Positions 52,000-62,200 of a DNA stretch of 64,000 bases are shown piece by piece (position 1 is the first letter of the stretch; each line of letters opens with the position of its first letter). Origin of the DNA: Paracamarosporium sp. OC-R06-R3 (lineage: Eukaryota; Ascomycota; Dothideomycetes; Pleosporales; Didymosphaeriaceae); the NCBI GenBank assembly GCA_019828545.1, contig JACVRA010000239.1:63009-127008 (forward strand), read 5' to 3'. A program made the translations under genes and the position numbers. The notes beneath the pieces are model-generated. The model was not told the DNA's origin, searched no databases, and saw only the letters and a list, made by a program, of their open reading frames with translations.

Positions 52000-53442
52000 C
52001 ACCTAACAGCTTATAAATCGATGCAACGTAGCCTCTACCAAGACTGTATTGAAAAATGCAACTATAACATCCATATCTTATCACAAAACGGCTCAATCGT
52101 CTTCCTACCAGGCACCGACCCTCTTGTGGCATCACCGTCGCATGCTGACCGCAGGCCTCTATCACATCGGTTTTGACACAGCCACAACTGACAGTAGTAG
52201 TGTGCACGTCGAAGCGTGGTTACCTGATGCTTAGAGTGTAAGTGTTCGAGGCGCATGTACTCTAAACAACATGGTTTGGAGAGAGCTCCCGAACTAGCGA
52301 ATTGATGTGCGAAGTATACCATTCCTGGCTTACCGCTTCTAGGGACACTTCATGGCCATAGGCAGCTGCGGCGTTTCCGACTGCATAAACTACATGCCCG
52401 TATAGAATAGCGTAGACCTAGGTTTCGCAACACTAGGTATGCATAGTGATATAATGTCTCACTCGACATCATGTCTGCCTTCCTTGATAATATTGAAGTT
52501 ATCGCTGACTTTGGGTGGCGCACAACGCACATTGAAGCTACACTAGGCAAACAATTGATTCAGCGGTTTTACGGTCTAAAACCAGACTACAGTTGCTACG
52601 TAGAATGTAGTACTATCACGCGCCAGGGCTTCAATACCGCAACTCTGTTTCCGGAGGACATTGATGGAATCACGTTAGGCGCTCGGGCGTAGAGTGGAAT
52701 TAAATCCCAAGCACCTGGTATTTGTAGGTGATGCGGTATGGATGGTCAAACGCCCAACCCTCTTCGTACGTCAGCTGTTTTCAATTCGCCGCTATAGCAC
52801 AGAAACCAATTCAAATTTACCACAAAATCGACGAAGTAAACGATGGAATTTTCGACAATCCCACACACAAGCTTGATCCACAGATCTTCGCCTGTGGAAA
52901 ACGGGATCCTCGAGGCCTCTGTATGTCTTGGAAAATACTGAGCAGGTACGGTCTGTGCGATTGGCGTACGAATCTGTAGTCGACTAGCAAGGCAACTTTG
53001 TCCATCCAGGCTTTCAGGTCGGCGCAAACCCCGCCGCCTTCGTAGACAACAGCATCGGCAACTTCACGTTCTCCGTTGCGTGCGAGTACTTCCGGGCGTG
53101 TACTCCAACGACTCCGCTTGAGAGAACACTACGCTCACCATCGAAGACGTGGAAGCGGCCACACTTCCTGAGATGCTCGACCTTTATCGCGTCTTCATGA
53201 TCCCTGTCATGGGTCATTGCGACACAGGAGATGGTTCGTGGAATACCAGGCAGTTGTGTCCTTTGGATCAGAGTCAACTCGATGCAACCCACAACACGAT
53301 TGCCACGCTCGTAAAATGAGTCGAAGAGGGAGTAGCACTGGAAACGCTTGTTGGGACGAAGTACGTGAATGATGACGCGACAAAGGAAAAATTTGGCGCA
53401 GAGGACGCATTGCCTGTATGCGAAGCAGATTTAGTGAAATAA
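52000..53442 (+). pseudogene. Decayed tannase / feruloyl esterase gene
   Basis: Fragments of one tannase follow each other in order on the plus strand. FDTATTDSSSVHVEAWLPDA (about 52170-52232, with a stop) fits the N-terminal domain. An ATG frame at 52471-52692 (FLDNIEVIADFGWR, then the nucleophile region with ECSTITRQGF and TLFPEDIDGITLGA) covers the active-site Ser, but the surrounding glycines are replaced. At 53188-53442 RVFMIPVMGHCDTGDGSW matches the His-Cys part of the CS-D-HC arrangement and HNTIATLVK-stop-VEEGVALETLVGTKY the C-terminus. Stops include TAG at 52690 and TGA at 53317, the latter where Trp is usual. At least two frameshifts are needed between fragments. The length of about 1.45 kb agrees with a complete gene. 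Its left end is near the assembly gap and uncertain. It cannot encode an active enzyme. Confidence 0.75.
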
Positions 53443-53982
53443 AAAGGGCGACTGGGGAGATTCTCAAACTGGAAGTGCGTGGCTTAAGATGCGTCTTAGC
53501 TAGAGGGTCGTGTGTTCAGGTGCGGATGAATACAGATGAGTTTTGAAAATTGACTCCCTGTGGACTATTTCTTGTACCACATGCGTGAGAGCACAGGGCT
53601 TGCTTTACCCGAATCTGTAGTCGAGAGACCGACAGTCCTCGACTTTCTTTCCTGCAGGCGGAAGTGAGGGTGCTATTGTGCTGGCGCGTTTGGGACAAGG
53701 GTACTTATATCAGTAAGCAATAAGATGATTCAACATCACTTTATTGGGCGACATGAAGTTGTCGAATATGATCTCTACGTAAGCCGATGCCGCTCTGTCT
53801 GAATTTTCCAGGTGAGCCTCGCACCTCGATTCTCCTCCATGTGCTCAATGAAAGTGCTCATTCGAGAGAGCGTTCACATACACTTCCGCCGGAGCATACC
53901 TCTACGAGTTACTCTCCGTCCCAGCTACACAGTTCCATCTGCTCTCCCTCCTCGAGCATTTGACATCCGGTGGAACCGGAAG
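53443..53982. other. Intergenic between the two pseudogenes
   Basis: 540 bases without a supported gene. The frame that leads into the next gene extends upstream to a non-ATG start at 53812, but its residues before 53983 look like leader sequence. Confidence 0.4.
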
Positions 53983-54754
53983 ATGGCGTCCCATATACCT
54001 TCGCCCAGTCTCGTATCCCTACTCACAACAACTCAGGCCCGGTTCAAAGCTACCGCGGGTAAGCTAAACGCAGATTCATGGTGGGTTCTTGTCCTCTCAG
54101 CTCTTTGTGCTGGCGGTAAACCAAACCTCGCGGCCGATATTTACTTGCACCTCATCTCGCTCCCACGTTACAGCACCCCCAGTCAGCGTCAAGAGCTCAT
54201 GCGAAAGATCCGAGAAGTGTTAGTCAAAAGCGTCCCCATCATCGGTGTAGCTCGGCCATTAGAGGCAGTCATGTGTATAGACGCCAGAACTCGCCCAGAA
54301 GACAAAGACACCAGCTTCTCCCGCGAGCATTGGAAAAATGACGAAGCGAACCACGAGCGCGGTGCGAACTAGCTTCGGAAACTTTATTCGGAGAACCTTG
54401 AGCCTATCAATGAAATGTTCAAGACGCAGAGAGATTTTGGGTGGATCTCTAACGAAATCACGTATGGTCTGTATTTATCGGATCACCGCATATTGGATGG
54501 CGTAGAGACGGAACTGGTTGTCTTGAGCGGTATGATTGCGCAAAATCTACCGCGGATGACGGCATGGCACCTGAGGGCTTGTAGAAGGATTGGCCTGACA
54601 CCGGAGGAGTGCGAAGTGATCCAGAGCTGTGTGAGTCGACACTGACTTGGGGAGATGGCGCTGACATGGAGAGCAGGTCGAGCGGGTCGTTGAGTTTGCG
54701 GGTGTAACAGTGGCACCACTGCCCAGGGTGAATGACATTGAGCATAAGGTCTAA
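53983..54754 (+). pseudogene. Carboxymuconolactone decarboxylase-like (AhpD-type) gene with one nonsense codon
   Basis: Two exons, 53983-54630 and 54677-54754, would give 241 residues with an in-frame TAG at 54370-54372 (codon 130). The N-terminal half (SLLTTTQARFKATAGK, WWVLVLSALCAGGKPNLAADIYLHL) and the C-terminal half (DFGWISNEITYGLYLSDH, ETELVVLSGMIAQNLPRMT, WHLRACRRIGL) are those of fungal CMD-like proteins, which form AhpD-fold oxidoreductases or decarboxylases. The intron GTGAGT...GAGCAG joins IQSC to VERVVEFAGVTVAP, and the frame ends in TAA. Everything except the TAG looks intact, and a single G-to-A change of a Trp codon explains it. So it is either a very young pseudogene or a sequencing error. 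The usual CxxC of catalytic AhpD is not seen. Confidence 0.65.
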
Positions 54755-54850
54755 GGGGAGGTGGGCGGTCTAGGGTGCCTGGGGTGCCTGGGGGCTCGTT
54801 GGTGGATCAAAACGTAACTATTTGACCGAGCCTAGCAGCACGGCAAGTCT

Positions 54851-55546
54851 TTAGAAGAAAGTGAAGCGATTCCACCAGGAATAGCCCAAGACAGCCGCCG
54901 CGCTGAGGGCAGAGTATTGAACGTCCATCTCGATTGTGCTCCACACCCACAGGGTACCAACCGGAGGCGCCGCCTTCATGACGTAGAAGTAGCCGTGCTT
55001 GTTCCCCGAATGCACGAGATAGCAGCCCGTGGCTATGGCACCGGCGAAGAAGGCGAGGTTGCGGAGGAGGGGAAAGCGGTTCGAGAAGTCGACGTGGGAG
55101 AGGTAGACGAGGAGGAAGAAGATGGGCAGGGCGGTCCCTGCGCGCTTGAATATCTCGTCCCAGAGGACGTCTTCGCGGTACTGGCTGTAGACGAGCACGT
55201 CGAGCGTGAGATGCATGACGGCCATGGTGAGCGAGTACAAGATGGCTTCGACCAAGGGGCCCAGCGGCTCCTCGTCGTTGAACGGGCGCTCGCCTGCGGG
55301 CGTGTTGTCCTTGTTCAGGTCCCACCGCGGCTTCTTGCCGTTCGCGATGTCGAGCTCGCGCTGGCGCTCCTCGGCGAGTTCGAACAGCGTCTTTCCCTTG
55401 GGGCCGGAGCGATCAGGGTGCTGGAGGATCATGTTGATGCCGTCTTCGTCGATCTCGCTCGACGGCTGGAAGGCGGACCCCGTCGTCGCTGCGTTCCCGC
55501 CGGCGCCCTTTCCGGCTGCGCGCCGCTCCTTGCGATTGCCTCCCAT
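54851..55546 (-). CDS. Conserved fungal membrane protein, 231 aa, function unknown
   Basis: A single exon. The N-terminus is basic and rich in Gly/Ala (MGGNRKERRAAGKGAGGN), followed by an acidic linker (SSEIDEDGINMILQHPDRS) and RQRELDIANGKKPRWDLNKD. Four hydrophobic segments follow: LGPLVEAILYSLTMAVMHLTL, AGTALPIFFLLVYLSHV, LLRNLAFFAGAIATGCYLV and IEMDVQYSALSAAAVLGYSW. It resembles widely conserved ascomycete proteins for which I know no function; localisation to ER or mitochondria is possible. It is transcribed away from GPI12, with start codons 148 bases apart. Confidence 0.82.
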   Translation of the reverse strand: MGGNRKERRAAGKGAGGNAATTGSAFQPSSEIDEDGINMILQHPDRSGPKGKTLFELAEERQRELDIANGKKPRWDLNKDNTPAGERPFNDEEPLGPLVEAILYSLTMAVMHLTLDVLVYSQYREDVLWDEIFKRAGTALPIFFLLVYLSHVDFSNRFPLLRNLAFFAGAIATGCYLVHSGNKHGYFYVMKAAPPVGTLWVWSTIEMDVQYSALSAAAVLGYSWWNRFTFF

Positions 55547-55694
55547 GGCGCCTGCTGCGTGTCGTGGGGCGAGGAAGCGTGGGGAAAGAGCGAGGGAGGC
55601 ACGGGAAGGTGCGGCTCTGCGGCAGCCACAAGTTGGGTCCAGGGTCCAAGCTCCAAGCTCCCCAGGGCACCCTCACTCCTTCACCCCCGTCACG
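55547..55694. promoter_or_regulatory. Compact divergent promoter
   Basis: Only 148 bases separate the start codons of the minus-strand membrane protein gene and the plus-strand GPI12 gene, so the two must share promoter sequence. No named site is recognised. Confidence 0.6.
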
Positions 55695-56637
55695 ATGAAC
55701 TGGATCACTTGGGCCGTCGTGCCCATCTTCGTCTTCGGCATGTGGCTCTACACGTCGCAGCTGGCCCGGTCGTTCCCTACGCTGCAAGGCAAACGGATAC
55801 TGCTCCTCATAGCGCATCCTGACGATGAAGCCATGTTCTTTGCACCAACCCTGTTGGTATTGACGCGCCCAGAGCTCGGCAACCACGTAAAGATCCTCTG
55901 TCTCAGCAGCGGTACGACTGATCCATCGCGTTTCCATGGCTATGCGACTAACAAGCCCTCCGTAGGCGACGCGGATGGCCTGGGCGCCATCAGGAAGAAG
56001 GAGCTTGTCAAAAGCGGTTTGCAGCTGGGGCTGCGCTCACCAGACGACATTCACGTCGTGGAAGACGCGTGTGTCTGCCATCCTCGCATCATCCACTATC
56101 CTACTAATGCCGTCCAGCAACTTTCCAGATTCCATGACAGTAACGTGGCATCCACGCTTGATATCGAACCTCTTGACCGCAGCGTTTGCCCCCAAGATGG
56201 CCTCCATCTCCTCAAAGGTAGCTCCACAGGCAAACATTGACGTTATCATCACGTTTGATGCTCATGGCATCTCCTCTCATCCGAACCACAAGTCGTTGTA
56301 CAGTGGCGCGCACGCGTTTCTGAAAGCGCTCATGCATCGTCATAGTGGTTGGGAGTGCCCCATAAAACTCTACACATTGACCACAACGTCAATCTTGCGT
56401 AAATACCTGGCCATAGCGGATGCTCCCGCCACTTTGGTAGGCGCTGTCGTGCGGAAAAAGGAGCTTGGTGGTTTTCCGACCCCTCTCGTGTTCGCCAGTT
56501 CACCGATTGGATACAGGACTGCACAGAAAGCTATGACTACTGCACATGAAAGCCAGATGAGATGGTTCCGGTGGGGCTGGATCACGTTTTCTCGGTACAT
56601 GGTCCTGAATGACTTGAAAAAGGAGAAGACGCTATAG
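55695..56637 (+). CDS. GPI12: N-acetylglucosaminyl-phosphatidylinositol de-N-acetylase (PIG-L)
   Basis: Three exons, 55695-55911, 55966-56068 and 56118-56637, give 279 aa. The enzyme carries out the second step of GPI anchor synthesis on the cytosolic face of the ER. The N-terminus is a membrane anchor (WAVVPIFVFGMWLYTSQL). The zinc-binding motif AHPDDEAMFF lies at residues 40-49. After intron 1 the sequence reads LSSGDADGLGAIRKKEL, the family's second motif. ITFDAHGISSHPNHKSLY carries the last metal His residues. The C-terminus (KLYTLTTTSILRKYL, SQMRWFRWGWITFSRYMV) is typical of fungal members. Intron 1 is 54 bases, a multiple of three without stop. Intron 2 is 49 bases with a weak GTGTCT donor but a CTAAT branch site, and it restores the FPDSM motif frame. 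Confidence 0.9.
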
Positions 56638-57228
56638 CGTCTGTGACTGCGTACCAGCTTTCACAACGACTCCAAAAATGAACAAGGACATGGTTCTCAA
56701 CGAGTCGGCGACGACGCAAGTCCTTCAATGGAAATTGCTCTCGACCTCGCGCTGCGGCTATAGTATTGGCGTGTCAACACGCTCTACACCCACACAGCGC
56801 AACACGATGCACAAGCTTTTGTTGAGAGACTCAAGGGAAAACCATAGTTTCTCCACTGGTCAAGCTGAACTCTCGGCTCAACGACTAGTTAAGTTGAATG
56901 TGCCGTGTCACACTGTTGCGCAAAGTTCGCAAAGAGAATACCAAAAACCCCCCAAATCTTTTTACTGCTACACACTAGCGCTCCAACAACGATTGTTCCT
57001 ATCTGTTTTTGGAGATACAACTAGGTGCTTATTGGAACGAAGCTGATGCGGTGCACCACACGCATTGATCTAAGCAAAAGCGTTCATTCCGCGCTTGCCG
57101 TGTCTTCGCGCACCCGTGTCACTTGCTTAATCTTCTGACGGGTCACCCTTGCTTAGGAAGTCAAATAAAGCCTGGTCCTTCCCGAGATCACATCAGACCA
57201 GAGCATCGTAAGCTTTGTCTGTCTAGCA
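56638..57228. other. Intergenic
   Basis: The 3' flank of GPI12 and the promoter of the F-box gene. The 122-codon frame at 56678-57046 has no family features. Confidence 0.45.
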
Positions 57229-57810
57229 ATGGCTTCCACACCCCTCTTGCGGTTACCTGTGGAGATGCTTCGAAACATCACGGACTGCCTAGACCTACAA
57301 GACCGAGTTTACCTCTCCATGGCCAATCGCTACCTCCGGTTCACCTTGCCAGCTCCAACACACACTGACTTCCTAGAAGCGGAAGGAAGCGAGTGGGCGA
57401 TGTCGAAGCAGCTCTACACCTGCAAATGCTGCGTTCGGTTCCGCGGCTTACATCAATTCGCTGACGATATGAGAAAAGGCGCACGCGCTCGTAGCGCACC
57501 GGATGCGCAATCCAGGTTCTGTCTCGAGTGCGGGGTTGAAAGAGGCTGGTATTCCGAAGGCGCAAAGATTGCAATCTATGGCAAGCCTGCTGTTTTAGGC
57601 CCGCTTTGCAGCAGCTTCACCGATCGCAGCGGCCTCAAAGCATCATGCGGCTCTCGAGCATTAGCGTGGACACCTTTGCAAATTCAAAACCCTTCAAGAT
57701 ACACTGACGATTACCGGTTTAACCGCGATGACGAATGGACTTATATATCCCGATCGTACGTTGAGACTAGGCATGCACAAGAGGAGTATGGGCTGTGGCT
57801 TGACATATAG
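57229..57810 (+). CDS. F-box protein with a Cys-rich motif
   Basis: A single exon of 193 aa. The first 45 residues (LLRLPVEMLRNITDCLDLQDRVYLSMANRYLR) match the F-box, which binds Skp1 of SCF ubiquitin ligases. Then follows CKCCVRFRGLHQFADDM and FCLECGVERGWYSEG, paired Cys that may bind zinc, seen in many short fungal F-box proteins. The rest is aromatic-rich. No WD40 or leucine-rich repeats are present, so the substrate-binding part is small and the target unknown. The ATG has a good context and the frame is closed by TAG. Confidence 0.78.
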   Translation: MASTPLLRLPVEMLRNITDCLDLQDRVYLSMANRYLRFTLPAPTHTDFLEAEGSEWAMSKQLYTCKCCVRFRGLHQFADDMRKGARARSAPDAQSRFCLECGVERGWYSEGAKIAIYGKPAVLGPLCSSFTDRSGLKASCGSRALAWTPLQIQNPSRYTDDYRFNRDDEWTYISRSYVETRHAQEEYGLWLDI

Positions 57811-58454
57811 CGTTTGGGTTAGAAGATCTCACTCGCCGGGTATATTCAAACAAGAGTGCAGTCGGCGGCTACTTTCTATAGCGCCGCATCATGCACCGTG
57901 TTACTCCCGGAGACACTTCACAGATAGGAATTATGCGTAGGATCCTCCAGAACAAGAACAGCAACGCCAATGCGACTCTCCGTATCGCCGAATGGGATCA
58001 CTCCTTGATGCTTCCCAACGCTGCAATCACGATGCGCTATACTATGTGCTTTTTATCAATCATTGCGTTCGTCCAGACTACAGTGTACTACATTCTACGC
58101 TCATCGAACTTTTCGCTTGCTAGTATAGTATTCAGTTTGCAGAACGGTAACACTGAGCGTCTCGCATCTAGCTCGCTGCTTCATTCGTTGCTCGTCGTGT
58201 GTGAATGTACCACGTCACAGCATTTCCGCAATTCGCGTATGTCACCGCAGAACTAGGTGTCCCTTTAGTCATCACCACTCAGAATGCGTATTGAGGGATC
58301 TCTCAAACTCGACGGCACTCTCATATTAAAGGCTTCTTAGACTTGTCGAGCGTCAAATAATTCGATACATTCGTCAACAACCAGCTTAAGCCTCATTGTC
58401 TGTCTGTGCCCTTACATATTATCTTCTATTTCTCTTCTAGCGGTCGATCCAAGT
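57811..58454. other. Intergenic
   Basis: The frame at 57891-58256 has a hydrophobic stretch but no family or splice support and overlaps another small frame. It is taken as chance. The right end is the promoter and leader of the large orphan. Confidence 0.4.
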
Positions 58455-61101
58455 ATGGCCACTCAAAACAAGAACCCACATCTCACCCCTTCGCCAAACA
58501 TCCAGCAACGTGCTCCTGGGCGCGTCTCATGGGTTCAACGCATCCGACAACGAATTTCAACACCTGTAGCATGGGGAGAAACATGGCAGAACATTCAGAA
58601 CAGGAACGCTTCAAGGACAAACGTCGCAACAGCGCAACCCACAGTGCGATGTTCATCATCCGTAAATCAGACAAGACACCAGGGATCGAGCACCAATGTT
58701 CCGTTGATTGCACGCGTTGTACAAGCTAGCCGAAGGCTGTCAACACCAACACAGAGGTATCGCCCAAATACAGCACCGCCGAACCCAAATGCTATCATGT
58801 TTCGACCAGTTCGCTGGGAGCATCACAACGGAGATGTTCACAACTCGATGGAATTGTCGCTCATCGAGTCAAAACGAAGGTGCCCTTACGACCCCACAAC
58901 GCTACAATTCTTCGATAACTTCGAAGCTTCAACCTCTTTATGCGGTTTGGGGTCAGGATGGCCATGGTCAGCGAAACGACAAATTCCTACGCCGTGCGAT
59001 GACTGCCTCCAAGGCACAGATCGTGCGCATATCAATGTGAGCCCTAGCATATACTCTAGGAGACATTCGAGCACGCAGCGGCGAAGAAGCTCTCCACGTA
59101 TTATCAATGAGGACACGGATCCGTCGGAGCTTCGCTATGGCCTACCATGTGCAATCCATACACCCCAGTTTCCTTGGCAGAAGTCGCTCCAGACATCCAG
59201 TACTTGGAACCTATCTCGGCAGCCTCCCGAGCGCATAGAACATTGGAAGGAGTCCGACAGCGAGGTCACATTTAATCGTCTGAAGCAAGTTGTTGAAAAC
59301 GCTTCGGCCCGGCCATCACGTCCTCGATCTCCACCTCCTAGACTGCATAGGCTCTCCCCAGACATCTCATTTGTCCATCACTCTGAAGTCGCAACCCACC
59401 AAAATACCATCAGCAAAGGCAAAAATTCTCCAGTTCTAGAACATCAAGCTCGAGGAGGAAGCACTGTGGATGTCGTAGGTTATACCTTTGACCCCACTCG
59501 CAAGGATTCTTCCTCTACAGCGCTCTACTCCGAATCTAGCACCCCAGGCGAATATATCTCCTCCTCACCGCACGAAGTTCCCACCCCTACGCGTGTACTT
59601 TCACCTTTTCGGCGGCGGTCTATATCGCTTGCTCCTGTTGCTAGGCCGACGGCGATGTCGAGGCTAGATCAACCGCCTTTTGTGCCAGCATTGCCTGAGA
59701 GAACAGTCCTCAGACCTTCGGGGGAATGGGCCAGGCCAGCGAGTACACCAGAGGACTGGTCGAGCACACTGGGACATAGTGTAGTATATAGGACAAGGGG
59801 TGCGTACCACAGTCCGAGAAAACCGAGCCCATTGCGTGAGCAGCATGGCACTGAGAGCTCGAGGGAGGGAGGTGGTGGTGGAGAGTCGAGTTGGAGTCAT
59901 GGGACTATACTACTCGATGAGGGTGGGCTTCAAGAGCTGGGTAGACCAAGCCACAAAATATACGGCGAGGTGAAAAAGCCCAAGATAAGGGGTGGTGGAG
60001 AAGATGATTCTCTACAGTGTGTTTCAGCAAAGAAGGAGGCAATGGTAAACCAACACTATCGTAAACGAAACGAGCGTTATGGAATAGAACTGAGAATCCG
60101 ACATCGTCATGACTACTCCCAGAGTATAATCCTTCCCGAAGGTTTCAGGCTGGACACATACATGCAATCCCTGTTCCAAACTCCTCGTCTCCGTGGCGGC
60201 GGCAAGCCCGACCGTAGACCTAATCGTATACCCGCTTCCCTGTTGTACCTCGCGGGCGCTACAGACAAGAAACCTGGAGAGTCCATCACCGTTGGTGAGT
60301 GGAATGGGATGAAACCGAAGAAGAGGATGGGCGGGCTACTCGGCATGGCTGTGTTTGGAAGCAAGGGTGGTAAACCGTACATTCCAGAGACAAGGAATCA
60401 GGAGATGCAAATGGATCCTGAGCCTGATGCCGCTGCTTCAGGACCGGCGGATGTACATGCTGGCACTAAGTAGGTCCTCTATTCCACAGGTAATATTGTT
60501 GTCTAATGAGGGATCTAGGTCTTCAGTCGCGGTTTCTGTTCGTACTGCACTATCCTCACCGCTGCTAGCTCCAGACCTGGATCTAAGTGGGTATGAGGAA
60601 CTAGCCTCAAAAGATGCTTCAAGTCCCGTACAAGACATCGCTGCCACCACAGTGCCAGCTACAGATGAAGACCCACGGAAAATGACTCCAGAACCTGCTA
60701 CAAACAAAGACCCCACTCCCACTCTGGAGTCTGAAGATGTTACAAAAGAAGCCCAGGAACCCGCTGCAGACGGAGCGGCAACTCTAGGTCTAGAGGACAC
60801 TCTCGACAATGCTCCAAGAGCCACCCCGCCAGTGGCCGACAATAAACCTGCTTCATATGCCGGGATTTCGCCCGCCCCAGGCCAGACTCATACTCCATCC
60901 CTAGACAAAGTTGCAGATGACACCTCCACGCCTATGCCGGGTAGTGCTTTCCCCCCTTATCCCACGACACCGCCCGATGCTGATACCTCAGGAAAGAAAG
61001 ACGTCCCGGCAAAAGACACACACGTACAAATGCCACTGACACCAGAAGAGCTAATCAATAGGGTTGTCGAGGAAATGAAACGGAAAGGTCTGGTAGGATG
61101 A
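58455..61101 (+). CDS. Large disordered orphan protein, 865 aa
   Basis: Two exons, 58455-60469 and 60519-61101. The family is not recognised. It is rich in Ser, Pro, Arg and Thr over most of its length, with Arg-Ser clusters (RRHSSTQRRRSSPR, FRRRSISLAP), an RGGG segment (PKIRGGGEDD, TPRLRGGGKP) and a Gly-rich run near residue 480. A short stretch near 580-600 (YRKRNERYGIELRIRHRHDYSQ) is most likely to fold. Exon 2 is acidic and Pro/Thr-rich and ends in the helix TPEELINRVVEEMKRKGLVG. The intron GTAGGT...ATCTAG of 49 bases joins HAGTK to SSVAV in frame; without it the protein ends at a TAG just past exon 1. Arg/Ser-rich motifs suggest phosphorylation or RNA binding, but no function is claimed. 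Confidence 0.6.
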
Positions 61102-61576
61102 TGCTGCTGCGACAGACGGCTAAGAAATGGAGGGGAGCGTATCTGATCGATTGCGTTTGGCATTTCACCAGAATTGTTTCTTCTTGTTGAAGTGCGCTTA
61201 GTGCATAAAGTGAGAAAGTTTATGGGGCGGATTAGGATCGGTTGTTGATCAAGGCTGCGGCGACTTCCAGGAGCGGCGTAGATAGTCCTTGCTAACATTG
61301 CTTGATGAACTTGGTAGGCCGCGTCTCTTTCAATCAAGGTTCGGTGTTGGCATAAAGCTTAGGTTGGTGCCTGAAAGTTATTCATTCAGTGGGTATCATA
61401 ATTTAGGCATGGCTTGTCTCATGCGCAATCTCCCACCCACGTTAGCCACGGACCAAGTGGTTCACCAAGCCATAGTCTCCGTCCCTTCTTTTTGATCCAT
61501 GCCAGAGTTGTCCGTCATTTTCAATCGTGTCGCCTTGTGATGGTCTCCGTATCCCTCCTTGTCTGTCCAGCCCAGT
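61102..61576. other. Convergent intergenic interval
   Basis: It contains the 3' flanks of the disordered orphan and of CSL4. Nothing else is supported. Confidence 0.5.
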
Positions 61577-62200
61577 CTAGAAAGGCTTTGCAACCTTCCT
61601 CGCTTCTCCCTTCCCCGTCCTCAAATCCCTGACCTCCTTCCAACTGACCGGCACCAGCACCTCGCCATCCTCTCCCCTTGCAACTACTACACCCAACTCG
61701 TTCTTCGCTGTACTCAAATAGTACCCTCCTTGGTCTCCCAAGCTAATCACCACCGCTCTTATCAAATCGCCGACTCTGAAGCTATCCTGGATGGTAACCT
61801 TATCCTTCTCCGTAGCGCGGATATCCTCGCGGCGGATCTGCGCTGAGAAGGGTGTGTTGCAAACGGTTGAGTCGGAAGAAATAGCAGTTGCGGATGGCGG
61901 TGCGATGACGAGGATTTCGGCGGCGGCGAAGCGTGCACCGAGACGAGTTATGCGGGCGAGGACCTGAGAGTCGACTTCTGGGAGTATGTTTGCACTGTCC
62001 GAGGCTCCTCCCTCACCCGGCCGTGATATCGAGAGAAGGGTAAGCTTTGTGGTCGTAGGGTTGGATGCGGGAGTGGAGGCAACGGCGCCAGCTATTGACG
62101 CGTAGACGGACGACTCGTGAATGTGTGTTCCTGGGCCAGGCGCGTATTTGGAGGCGGGGCCAAGGAGTGTGCCTGGAAGGGCAAGCGTTGGGAGTGCCAT
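61577..62200 (-). CDS. CSL4: Exosome complex component Csl4
   Basis: A single exon of 207 aa, starting at the second ATG of the frame; the upstream residues look like leader. Csl4 is a cap subunit of the RNA exosome in nucleus and cytoplasm. The N-terminal domain begins LALPGTLLGPASKYAPGPGTHIH, the Csl4 signature. The S1 domain covers about residues 80-180 (VDSQVLARITRLGARFAAAEIL, RREDIRATEKDKVTIQDSF, GDLIRAVVISLGDQGGYYLS). The C-terminal zinc-ribbon-like part of other Csl4 proteins is replaced by ELGVVVARGEDGEVLVPVSW without the Cys pairs, as in other ascomycetes. Length is normal for fungi. Confidence 0.92.
   Translation of the reverse strand: MALPTLALPGTLLGPASKYAPGPGTHIHESSVYASIAGAVASTPASNPTTTKLTLLSISRPGEGGASDSANILPEVDSQVLARITRLGARFAAAEILVIAPPSATAISSDSTVCNTPFSAQIRREDIRATEKDKVTIQDSFRVGDLIRAVVISLGDQGGYYLSTAKNELGVVVARGEDGEVLVPVSWKEVRDLRTGKGEARKVAKPF

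Noticed and set aside
54807..55937. Long frames on both strands across the small membrane protein and GPI12
   Set aside because: GC-rich shadows of the two real genes; Arg/His-rich composition and no splice continuity.
57891..58256. 121-codon frame with a hydrophobic stretch between the F-box gene and the orphan
   Set aside because: No signal peptide, family or splice support, and it overlaps another chance frame.
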